Part shown: piece by piece, positions 47,847-59,700 of the stretch
How positions within the stretch are numbered: the stretch's first letter is position 1
How the letters are laid out: every line of letters begins with the position of its first letter
Assembly: GCF_001522545.3 (NCBI RefSeq)
Contig: NC_031768.1
Span: 82,493,769-82,557,768, forward strand
Direction of reading: 5' to 3'
Length of the DNA: 64,000 bases
Origin: Parus major
Lineage: Eukaryota; Chordata; Aves; Passeriformes; Paridae
Program-made: the position numbers and the translations under genes
The notes under the pieces: generated by a model
The model's input: only the letters and a program-made list of their open reading frames with translations
Databases searched by the model: none
What the model was told of the DNA's origin: nothing

Positions 47847-47998
47847 CCTAGAAGAGGCTACCCATGGAAGTGTTCAAGGCCAGGCTGGATGGGGCTCTGA
47901 GCAGCCTAGTCAAGTGGAAAGTGTCCTTGTCTAGGGCAGTGGGAGCAGGAACAAGGTTATCTTTGAGGTCACGCCCATCACAAGGTATTCTGTAAAAC
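47847..47998 (+). mobile_element. CR1 LINE, 3'-end fragment
   Basis: The sense text GTGTTCAAGGCCAGGCTGG (47871-47889), ATGGGGCTCTGAGCAGCCT and ATCTTTGAGGTCACGCCC is the CR1 3' end in plus orientation, with the family's usual GTCCCTTCCAACCC altered. The C-terminal ORF2 part and most of the 3' untranslated region remain, and the final short repeats are degraded (ATTCTGTAAA). Confidence 0.8.
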
Positions 47999-50430
47999 AC
48001 AGTTACAACTGGATATGAAGGGAAATGAAGCACTCCATCCCCTGCCTTTTCCACTGCTCACTTCAGTGGTGTGAGGGGCTCTGCTGTGCTGTCAGGTGCC
48101 TCTGTGTAGTCCAGTAGCCCCTGGAAATACTGCCAATTTCTTCTGTCCCTCTGCTGGTCTGAAGTGCACTTCCTTGTGCACAGCTAGAGGCAGAAATACA
48201 AGAGTGTTTTACTCTCCAACTTAAATTCACATACTATCCTTCCAACAAGGTAGGTATTCTATCTACCTGTCCAGTAGGTCCAGTATTCTAACCAAACATC
48301 TTCTTTGTTTCATGGTATATTTCTCAGCCGTTCTGTAGTCAGAGGTCATAGCTGACAGAAAAAAGAATTCTGCACATCCATTTCTGAGAAGAAAAGTCCA
48401 TTGTCAGGTATAGCTGTAACCCAACAGATCCTCTCCAAATATCATTACATTTCTGTGCCATGTATTTCAATATACTACAGGCATCTTGGGAAATATGTTT
48501 CAGGCATTTAATATATTTTGAAATCACATTAGCTAAAACTGGAATATACCTCTTTGAGAAGATGAAAATGATTACTCTGTCTCTATCTTTGATCCTTCAG
48601 TTTTATTATCCAATTTTTTTTACATTATCTGTAAGAAAGGTACTCTTATTTTTCCCTCCCCAAACAATTTTGCTTAAAACACTAAAAATGTAAATTTAGA
48701 CCTTCTTAGTGCATTCTTGTGTGCCATAGTGAGCTGTAATAATGATGCTGAGGTTATTGTCACTACTACTGACACAAACACCTGATCAGCAGAAGGGATG
48801 TTTCAGGCTCTCTGAAAATTTCAAGCAAAATTCACTTTGCATTTATGGATATTTTTAGAACAAGTTTATAAACATGATTTGTAGAGTCTTTTAAAAAAGG
48901 TAGTTAAGACTGGAGAAAAACTGCGGGGAAGAAAGGAAAAAGGTCTTTCATCTTCAGCTAGTCCTGTATCAAATTAAAAATATACAGTATATGAATGTGA
49001 AAACTACTTTTTAGCTTTCTTCAGTGGTCTCTGGCACAGAAATAATAATAATATGGCAGGTTAACTCTCTGGTGCAGGGCCAAACTAACGGGTCATAAAT
49101 TTGGCACGTTTCTGCATTTGTTAAAGTCTGTGGTAAGAGTCTCTCTGTTATTAGACAGAAAAAGGTCTGACCTGCAGAGAACTCCTGTGACACTAAATAC
49201 ACAAAACTTCCTCATCAATGTGGAGCTGTGAGATCAGCTCTGTAGATGGCAGTAACTGATTAGCTATTTGTAATCGTAGTATCAGACTCTCGAATCATCC
49301 ACTCTCAAAACCTGTCAGTTTGTTGGTTTTTTTCATATGTGTGTGAAAAGAGCAATTTTTCCCCATTCTTCATGATTTTAATTAAGCTCCCAGGGTTTCC
49401 CAGTTCAGTACCATCCTTCTGTTTTCTGGTTTATTGGCTGTGGTCTGGAAAGCCTTTGGAATGCCATTTTCCAAAAGAAGTGTAGCTGGTTTGTCATCTG
49501 CTACTCTAAATATATGCTTCCTTTCCAGAACTACCAGGAGTTTAGTACATTTTTGTAATTGCTGCTTCTACAGATCTGTTAGGTTTTTCCTACACTTCAT
49601 TTCCTTTACTGGATCACAGCAAATGATTTTATTTTTCATTTGCTGCAGAAGAAGAGCAAACATAATTTTTGTTTAATGTCAGCAAGCTTTAAAGGAGTTG
49701 ATATTTAACTTGTGTTAATTAGGAATAGTTTTTAAACACATCTTCTGTCTCTTTACTTATAGAAGAAAGGCAATTAGAATAGATAATTTCTAATGTCATC
49801 TCCATTCTCCGACCACTGTCTTGATTTTAGCATAGGTCACATTTATAAAATGTCAATGTATTCAGATAAATTTGTTATTCTAGTTAGCCATTTTATTTAA
49901 ATGTTCTCATGAAGATGTAACAGATAAGACTGGATAAAACTCTCATTGGTGTCTTGTGAGGAATTTCAATGGGTTCTTTCAAATCTTTAAAGAGCATTTT
50001 ATATATTCCTGCTAAAATAACTTTTACACCAATCACAGGAAAGCTGTATGTTTATGGAAACTATTGCTTTGTGTTACAATGAGTCAGATTCTCATGCTTA
50101 TTCTACAAATAACTCTAGAAATTAACATTAATGACATCATTGGGGCCCCATGTTTCCAGTGTCATTGGTATTTGACCCAAAAGGGACGCCCCCAAACTTA
50201 GTACGGTGTGTTTGATCTGCACATTGAAAGGCACTTTAAAATAACAATCAGTAATCTCTATCCCTTCTCTGCAGATGGAGAAAGGTGGGAGAACAGTCCT
50301 AGTAAAAAAGTCAGATATAAGTGCAAACCCTGTCTTATATTTCATGTCACTGTCTCTTCCAATTCATTAACTCATAATAATCTTGTGTGTTTGAACTGGA
50401 TGGTTCCTTTTCATATTATGGGTGACAAAA
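47999..50430. other. Unique sequence, no supported feature
   Basis: A GC-richer block at about 48000-48190 may be decayed repeat, but I cannot assign it. The remainder is AT-rich and shows no gene. Confidence 0.4.
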
Positions 50431-50541
50431 ATTATATATACTTATTATATAGTATATATAAGTATAAGTATATAGTTATTATATATACTTATTATATAGT
50501 ATATATAAGTATAAGTATATAAAATTATATACTTATTATAA
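50431..50541 (+). repeat. AT-rich tandem repeat, about 47-bp unit, 2.3 copies
   Basis: The unit starts ATTATATATACTTATTATAT at 50431, recurs at 50478, and again, with a TA deletion, at 50524. Each unit contains the partly self-complementary ACTTATTATATAG...TATATATAAGT, so it could extrude as a cruciform. The array is almost free of G and C. Confidence 0.9.
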
Positions 50542-51626
50542 GAGTCTAGATAGATTTCATGTAGAGTTTTTTCTTTAAAATTTTTTTGGAGTGCTGCAAT
50601 TTAATGTATTTTGAAAGAAAAAAAAATACTATCAAAATATTGCTTCAGTAACTGTTAACATTTTGTTAATTGATGTAGTTTATTTTAGATTTTGAAAACA
50701 GTAAATATTAATAGTATGTTGTTTGTTGCATTTATTACCTTTTGGTAGCATAACATTTATCTGTACTTTAAGTTAAACAAAATATAAAATTTATGTCTGT
50801 CAAAATTACTTTCCTTGGGAACTAATTTAATATGTTTATTTTCCCAGTTCTTCCAATTTGTAATCAATTTCCCCTCTATAAATTGATGAACAAAAAGACT
50901 CACTTGTATCAGAAATAATTTGCACATGAAATAGTAAAAACATGAAAATGTGGCACAAAAATATTGTTTTTATACAACCAGCTGCTCTGCATAGGGTCTA
51001 TCTTTCATTCTCCCTTTGGTACATATCTAAGAAAAAAATCTAAGTGACTGAGTCTTCTACTCAGAACAAACCTTTAATAATGCAGCAGAAAATAATAAAA
51101 CCCTGCTAAGTTATTTAATTTGCCATGAGACAAGAGATTTGCTTTATCAAAATAAGACTAAATATCAGTGTTATTACTTGTCTACAAATCCTTACAAGAA
51201 TGTCTTATTTTGAAGAGTTAAATTGTTTATATAGTTTCCATCAACTGTTTTTGCCCTGTTTTAAAAGGGAAGACAAGCTATTACTGCATGCACTTGAATT
51301 TTTATTAAGAAAGAGCCCTGTCTCTATTGTCATCAACTTTTAATAATCCAGTGGAAGTAGTGAGGAGATTTAAATTTTAAAATATTCTAAACTATGGAGT
51401 AGGGGGACATTCTTCACTAAAATAATTTAGAAAAATAATAAGTAGATTGAAGTTTGACACACATTTAATTCACAGGTTTTCCTTTACCAGGTGCCACTGA
51501 TCTGAATGTTCTTCCTGGCTAGATCAATCATATGGAATATATACATATGTAGCTAAACACCATCCACAGAAAAATGTGTCTATGTAAAGCATATTCTGTT
51601 TAGCCTCTAGGGAGAAATAATTTCAT

Positions 51627-51652
51627 AAAAAAAAAAAAAAAAAGAAAAAAAA
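51627..51652. repeat. Poly-A run
   Basis: Seventeen A, one G, then eight A. No adjacent LINE or SINE body was recognised, so a simple repeat is the safest call. Confidence 0.85.
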
Positions 51653-54296
51653 TAAATGCTTTAATCATCCAGTGTTCCACTTTTCAGTAGTTAATTATGA
51701 TGAAAAGGGAGCTCTCCTCCACCCTATGGAAAAAGAAAAAAAAAGGATAATCTACTTCTGCAGATATATATATGTTATATAAGATTTTCCCTTTTTTAGG
51801 TCTAAAAAGAATCAAAGGAAATATATGCTTGCATGTGTTACATAATATTTTTTTTATACAGACAGTACATTGCAAGATATTCAAAAGAGCAAATTTTCCC
51901 AGCGTCTTAACTTTTCAAAAGAGGATCATGAGGCTCTAATACATTTTGGGGTTTTTCTCTATTTTGTAAAAATCAGATCCTACAAATGCTAATTTTCCTA
52001 AACTTTAATTTAGAAAAAGCCTAAATGAATCATCCCCAAACATCCAACCATTAAATCAAATAACCAATACCCCAAAACCAGCAGACCAACAGAAAAGTGA
52101 AGCTGCATGTCACAGTCTGAAATCTCTTTGATGGCCTCTGTTGAGAGAAGTGCTTTTGCAGTATCCATCTTCAGCTCAAAAGGGCACAGTCTGATATTAG
52201 ACGAACCCAGATTTTCAAATATATCCTTATCTCTTTAGTAGGATCACTGAAACTGTGAGACTGATTGTACTCATGCCCAACTCCAGCAACCTTTCTCCAG
52301 CACTAGCCAAAACTACATAGTTCTTTGAGATCTATGAGATCCTTGAGAGGAATGAAGGAAATACTTAAAGGTAGGAAGATATACAATGGTGTTCCTAGTG
52401 AGAAAAATTTTTCCAAAGTGATGAAAAATAGTGAGGTACTCTGCTTTCCAACAAGTCTTAGGATCTCCAGGTGACCCTTTGATAATGAGGTCCCTGTCAA
52501 CCCATGCAAGTACAAAAATGAATATGTACAACAAGTGACTTTTGATGACTATCAATGTGGGCTGATAGAAACTGAGAAATAGAAACTGGATAAATTTATT
52601 GGTGCATTAATTTTCCTTGTGCTGAGCTGAACCCTTCTGTGAAGCTGGAAGATTTGTTTAAACCAGCAGGTGTCAAATGTGCAAGAAGACAATTCTCAGA
52701 CATGTCCTGAGCCACCCTGAGTCCTCTGGACATTTTTTTCATGTAGACCACAGTCTGATGGAAGTCAGCCTTTTGCCTTTTAGCCCTACTTCACCCTTTC
52801 CAAGTCTTTAAACCAGAGTGCACATGGCCTTTCAGGGATGCTTTAAAAAAATGTAGTTGCTGTCAAACAGTTCAGAAAATGAGTGCCTTCCTCTTCAAAT
52901 TCTTGGCAGACAGTCAGGATTTTTTTTCAAAAAAATTGCTCATATCTGTTATTAAACTAACTGGAATAAGATTGTGCACAGTATTGAATCAAAGAACTCA
53001 TGAAGTGCATTGTTTGGTAAAAACAGTGCATAAATCACAAGTTGTGAACAGTTGGGGACATAAGTTTTTATTAAGTCCTTCGTCTGGCAGAATTTCACTT
53101 GACTTCCATGGGAATTTGCTTTGATGAAGATACTAAATAGGGAACTGTTTCACTGGATGAATCAAACAATTATTTCTTTTACATGGGGGATGGCATCTTA
53201 GTATTTCAGTGCATATTAACAAAGCATGAGCAGAAATGTAGGTTAAGCACTGGTTACCTGAATTGTTGGAAGGCAACAACATACCCTACAGCTGAGGTTA
53301 AATTAGGAGGAGTGAATGTATAGGAAAAAATATTACTGCCTACACTTTACTGCGATGCATTGCTTGTCCCCTGTGGTGTTGGCAGTGTGCCTCAGGTTAT
53401 ATCCTCATCTACCTCCTGAGCTTAGGGAGGCAATTAGGAAACCCTATATTAAGTATATTTAACTTCACAAAGCTGAGTATGAAGTATCCCTGTGCTTGGA
53501 AAGCTAACCACAATATTTTTTGATAGGGCTAAATTTTTGCCTTTGGGAAAACCTAGGTTTGTGTTTGGTTTAATGAAGAACGCAGCTCATGCTTTCTGCC
53601 TTTTGGATAACACTAACTGTAATAGACATATAATTGAGCCACCTAAGGCAGAATAAGGTGATACAGGAATAAGGAAATAGAGGATTTTTCCAGTCCTAGA
53701 CACCTATTTAAAAGAGGTATCAAATGGGGGGATGAAATGGCAAATTTCTGGACTAATAATAAAAGATTATTATAGTGTAGTCCAGAGCAGTACCCTCTAT
53801 GGTCTCTACTCAGGTGAGGGTATGTGTTCCTTTAGCACCAACCAGCTTTCCTCATCCCTCAGTAACATCCCTGGAATGTTCTTCAACCATAAAAACTTTG
53901 CTGCTGGTGCCCCTGCTGAGTCCTGAACCCTCACTGATAGAAAGCTGTGAAGAGAAGATTTGTGAAGAGAAGTAGATTGAATCCTTCTGGAGATGCTTCT
54001 TTCTTCCCCTCTAGAAGGAGCTTGGGACATGCATGATACTGATTTAGGCACCTAATCTCTGGTCAGAGTATTAGGGGATGGATGATTTTTTTGCATCAGT
54101 CTCTGGAAAAGTTCCTAAACTGACACTTTGCAAGTATATCACATCATTCCATATGAAATATATGCCTCTTCATTCATTCCAGAGCTCTTTGTGTCACAGG
54201 GCATCATCCCTAGCTGGGGTGTCCATTTATATCACAACATATCCTGCAAATTTACCAGGTTGCTTTAATTCACAAAGAAGGAAACTCGGCTGGTGT

Positions 54297-54329
54297 AAAT
54301 ATTGTATAAATATTTAAATATTGTATAAA
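54297..54329. repeat. Short tandem duplication with 19-base period
   Basis: AAATATTGTATAAA occurs at 54297-54310 and again at 54316-54329. The joint contains the palindrome AATATTTAAATATT. Confidence 0.8.
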
Positions 54330-56278
54330 GCCAGCACACCGTATCATACCGAAGAAGCTTTCTTGACAGCAGTGCTTCTGGTCTCAGGAAATTGCATACC
54401 TGTGTTTCTGAATTTGCAAATCAGGCAGTTAGTTGTTTCGGATTTCTGGTGATAAAAACCCTGTAAAAATTTAGTTAGTTACGATCTACAGGCTTTTTTC
54501 ATGAAACAGTATATTTTATGGAAATTAAGGCTACTTGACCAGCTCCACAAGAGGCAAACCTTGACATTCAAACTGTCACTTTGCATCAGTTGAGAATCTG
54601 ACTTAATTTGCTTCCCTAAAGAAAAGCCATTGCTCTCCATGAGCTTTGCATGAAACCAGATCACTGCAAAAAGCCAAAAAGGTGCTTAATTTTCCCTAGC
54701 AAAAACAGTTTTCATGCAGCCAACTTTAAAATGGAAAGTGGCATTATAAGCCAAACTGTCCTTTATAGGTGTAATTTCTTCCTAGAGGAAATGAATGAGG
54801 TTTTCTGAGGTAAGATGAGGTCTAAGGTTAATGAGCTTGGTTGTAAGTTCAGGCATAGGGATCATTTGTTCAGAAGGAATATGATAAGCTGTGGTAAGAA
54901 TTAGTTGGTTTAAACAGTACATTAGGTGACAACAGAAGTAGTATCTCCATCTTGTAAAGTACTGCTCTGATTTTAGTTTATTGTTTTTAATGGATAATAA
55001 CATGGGAAGAGAAATTTTGTTTGTGGTTTCTAAAGGAGATAATTTATTTCCTTTTATGATTTGAGTTATTGCATTTGGGGGAGGGGGAAGAAAATAGGAA
55101 AAAAAACTAAAGAAAATATTCTTTAAAAAGAAAATCTTTCTCTCAAATTAAAAGTAGAATGACATAAGTATTGTCAATATTCTATACCGTTTTGACATTA
55201 ACTTGTTTTATGAAAATATGTACTTTCAAACCTCACATACATGGAAGCTTAGAAGCTTTTGTATGAGGCTGAATGACCTAACAAGTCATTCACTTCTATT
55301 CCTGCATAAATTAAAGGAACATTTTTTGCCCCACATTTCCCATTGTAGGAAATTAATTTCATGTAGCTTGTAGCACTGTAGAAACTTGATGATTAGAGAA
55401 TTCTTTGTCAGAGATGGCAGGGCAGAACCTGCTTGGGAAGCCAGATGTGTTGTTACAGAGTTGTCAAATATGACAGCTATTTTCATTTATGGGTCAGAAA
55501 TTATCTATTTACTAGGAAAAATAAGATAAATAAAATCGTTGCAAATAATTTGAAGATGGTCAGTAGGTCTGAGAAGAGTAAGTAGGAAATACTGAGCTAA
55601 CCTGGTGGGATGATACTCTTTGTGAAGTAATAGGGATAAGGAAAAGAAAGGTCCATTAAACCTTCTTCTGAAAGTATTGTAAAGTGAGCAGAGCTTGCTT
55701 TTGAGTCACCAGGCCAAAAGTAGCTGTGACTGCTGCTTTCCTGACCAATCCTCCTAGTTCTATTTGTTATGTTGTCTGAGTGTCTGCTGTATCTGGGACA
55801 GTAGGAGCTATCTATGGCACTAGTGCCTGTTTTGTTACTTTATCTGCATTATTCATAGTGTCAGATAGTCACTGAATATAAGTGATGCTCTTGCCTGCTA
55901 CCACATGACAAATAATTATAATATTCTTATCAACACAAGTCAGTATCAATACAAGTCAGCTGGAAGGCCATTTCTGCATTCTACAGCCTTCCATAGTCTG
56001 AAAAAATATTCCACATAGGGAAAAGTGTTACTATATAGGAGCTCAGGCTTCAGTCATCATTTCTCTTCACTTTCTTCTCTTTGTCCTGTTTTCTATTATT
56101 TCTTTCTACCAAGTTAAAGACTCTTGTTGATCTTCTTGTGCCCCATTTCTGATTTTCACACAGTTCCCTTAACCGTTCCTCTCCATAAGGTTTTTTATTC
56201 TTGTTCCTATCTCTGAATCTTTTCTTTGCCTAAACAACTGTGTCTCAAATATCCCCATGACCCCCATAATTCCGGTAC

Positions 56279-56725
56279 ATAGAATCATTTAGGTTGGAAA
56301 AGACCTTTAGGATCATTAAGTCCATCCCTAAACCATGTCCCAAGTGCCATGTCTGCATACTTCCCTGAGCATGCCCTTCATACTTGAAAATTCTTCCAGT
56401 CAAAAAATTTTATCCTCATATCCAATATTAGCCTTCCCTGGTGCAACATGAGATCTTTTAGTGTCATCTCATCACCTATTACCTGGGAGAAGAAACGACA
56501 TCCACCTGGCTACAGTCTCCTTTCAGATAGTACTGTAGAGCAATAAGGTCCCCCCTGAGCCTCCCTTTCTCCAGGCTAAACAATCCCAGTTCCCTCAGCC
56601 ACTCCTCATCAGATCTGTGTCTGGGACCCCTCAGTTTCTCCATTCCCTTTTCTGGCTGTGTTCCACCACCTCAGTGTCTTTCTTGTAGTGAAGGGCACAA
56701 AACTAAATGCAGGATTTGATATGTA
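56279..56725 (-). mobile_element. CR1 LINE, 3' portion
   Basis: The plus strand begins ATAGAATCATTTAGGTTGG (56279-56297) and GAAAAGACCTTTAGGATC, and later shows AGAGCAATAAGGTCCCCCC (56537), TTTCTCCAGGCTAAACAATC (56567), TCCCTCAGCCACTCCTCATC (56591) and CCACCTCAGTGTCTTTCTTG (56665). This is the reverse complement of a CR1 3' untranslated region followed by the end of ORF2. It is the best-kept CR1 in the window by eye. It is 5'-truncated near 56725. Confidence 0.9.
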
Positions 56726-59700
56726 TCTCTTTCTGACTTCCTGTCTCTATCTCATCATCTTAGATTCCTTTATTTTACCCTGTGTTTATATTGCTATTAT
56801 CTTGATCTAAGTTAATCACACATCAGAATACAGAACACTGTGGACTACACTTTCCACCCAAGTGTTATATATCAGTGAGTTCAGGTTTACAGAGTTCTAA
56901 CCCTGGATCCTGGTTTCCTTTAGGGATAACAATGATAACAACCAATGATTCATAGCACATCAGATTTCTTCCATGAGATTACTCAGTCAGAAGCAGTTGG
57001 TTTTTTACCCCAAATCCACCTTCTGCATAGGTCCACTATAGCAACTCTACTCCTTGCTCATACAGTGTGCTTGGTTTGGGCAGAGAAGGCTCAGACTGAC
57101 TTTTTTTCTATCTTCTTGCTCTCATGCTAATATATTTATTAGCATGTGTTTTATAGCATGATCTTAGACAAATGTGAGAAAAAGATGTTATTATAAACTT
57201 TGGAAACTTGTTTCATTGGGATATTTGGTTTTTTCAGTTATTCCTTGCATGTAGCATGTAAGCATCTTAACAACTGGGAAAATGGGCCATTGGCACACAT
57301 GCACATCACCACTCACATTTTATCAACTGTGACAGATCCTCAGAGGCCATGAACACTGGGGTTTGGGGATCCCTTCTCCTTGCCCTGTGCAGACTCTACA
57401 GGTCAATGTGTGCCTACAAACACCCCAATAACTGCATTTCCTGAAGCCTCTGTGTCACACAGGGTGGGTTGGATCTTACGTGCAAAGACTGGCACTTTCT
57501 AGTGGCTGAAAAAAGCTGACAGCATGATAAAAGAAATGATCTGGCTGCTGGAAGCATAATAGTGTGCAGAATATGCATCTACATATGTTGAATCTTTCTT
57601 GGTAATGACAACAGAAACATTTCAACTTGGAAGAGTATGAAAGGCTGACACAGGGTGAACTCGGGCAGCCAATCTTTGTCAGCATTTCTAGAGGGCAATG
57701 TAACAACAGAGGGGAAAAAAACCCAGCATCTACAAATCACCGAATGGAGAACAGTCTTCAGGAAGCATTTAAATTGAAGGACAGCTAAAATTTATGACTG
57801 AGGCATTTAGGCTCAGGCTTTTCTGATCTTATGTGTCAGAACAAAGTCAGCTGTAAAGCGATACCACAAAATCACTGCTAATGAACGAGATGCAAGTGTC
57901 AGACAACAAAGTTTCAAGTGGAGTTCAAGATAAAGAGAGAAATAAATTTATGGACTGGGTGCTTGGAGCTTTCTGGTTTTGTTTGGTTAGGAAAAAAAGA
58001 AATGTCATCTTCAGAACTGAAGGATTGAAGTGGTTTTAAGTGGAAAGGCAAAAAGAAAAGAAAAGCTGCCAAAAATAGTAAAGTTTAAAGCTTTCCAGAC
58101 ATATTTTATTGTCTTTTCATAATGAGCATGTCTTTTTCCCTTTTTAAATTTCTCTTTTTTCCCTTGTGACCTCATAGGAATCTAAACCAAAAGAGTATTC
58201 TTCATTGTGATATATTGGGAGAAAATAGTTAAAAGCTTATGAGAATTTGATGGAGGTAACATAACATAACATACTTATATTCATGTAATTGTTCTGCCGT
58301 AAAGAAAGTTTTTAACAAGTGAATTGAAGAGAAACAACTTTCATGCAGTTACATATATTGACAATATTGCCATGTAGCCGTGTCCAATGCCTGAAAAATG
58401 GAATATGAAATGAAAGTTTCACAGCGTGGCAAAGCTGATGAAAAGACACTTTAAGGGGATGATTCACTGAAATCATTAAAGGCCAGATGAGTGCTGTTCT
58501 AGTTTGTATTAGCTTGTGATTCAGTCCTTACATTTCAGTGTTCTTTTTGCAAAATCTGCAAAATTTTGATGATAAATCTTGTGCTTCTAGGTCTCATTCT
58601 TGCAAATATGTATTGTTATATTACAAGATAAACGACTGGAAGGGAGGTGTCACTGTTTAGGGGAGTGAGACACATTGTGTGGTGGTGGGAAGAACATTTT
58701 GGAATTGGTTACTAGGGAATGCTTGTGTAATGACCCAGAGGTGGAAAATGAGGGATCAAGGTGTTTGTGAGAGGAGCAAGCATGAGAAAACAGATAAGGG
58801 GATAAAGGGTGAGTGTTGTGTGGAAAACAGGCCTGGTCATTTTGTGCATGTGGCTATGTCTTGTGCCTGTAAGCACAGTCTGTGTTTTATTCTTGTAAAA
58901 ATCCCTTTCTAACTCCTTTTCTGTGTAACAAATTGCCTATGTCATGGCCACATGAGTAGATGGAGGTCCAAGTGCCAGCACTTGGAAAGAGAACCACAAA
59001 GGTGACTTCTCTCAGCTAAGTTCAGATCAATTTGTTTTGTAGTCAATATAGATAAAATATTTGCCTTTAGAATGTGAAAGTGATGATTTATTTCAGACAT
59101 GAAATGTAAAGACTTTTAAGTAAATGTGCCAATTTCTCTTCAATGACTGCCAAAGGAGCTCAAGATGATTTTCTCACTGATAGGCGTTTACAGTTGATAA
59201 TCTGATCCTTCCCTAGAAGACAAATATTGTATCTTTTATTAAGGACAGATGACAGAGAAAATCACAGATCATAATTTACCCTGCTTACAAGCAAGTTCTA
59301 AAGCACTCACTTTAGCAAAGTTTTTTAGCACTGATTATGCCAGTTAGAAAAATTATTTTAAAACTTAACATTTAAATATTTTCATTCTTATTCTTGGTAT
59401 TGGTGCCCAGCTACTCTTCAGCATCTTGAAGGTTAGTAAGATCTGGGGGTTAACATGATTTTAAGGTCTGAACTTGTACTACAAACTGAATTGTGCAAGC
59501 TTATCTGAAAGCAATAATAAAGGCAATAACATAAAGAATCTCTGCCTCCAGGCTAAGATGTTCCATACCTTTTTCTCCTTGGTTTCAGATCAACATTTGC
59601 ATTAGGGTATTAGAGAAGATGAGCTTGCTACTGTTGATGAAATAATTTGATGAGAGCATTACAGCTGAGAAGCCAGTGAAAATATTTTTGCTGAGTTAAT

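Larger units (their letters stand above)
50542..56278. other. Unique AT-rich sequence, no supported feature
   Basis: No gene was recognised. It contains an A run (51627-51643, extended by G and A to 51652) and a 14-bp unit (AAATATTGTATAAA) duplicated with a 19-base period at 54297-54329. Confidence 0.45.

Noticed and set aside
50431..50541. AT-rich repeat as a replication origin with iterons
   Set aside because: No initiator gene or conserved binding motif is present, and the host is a eukaryote.
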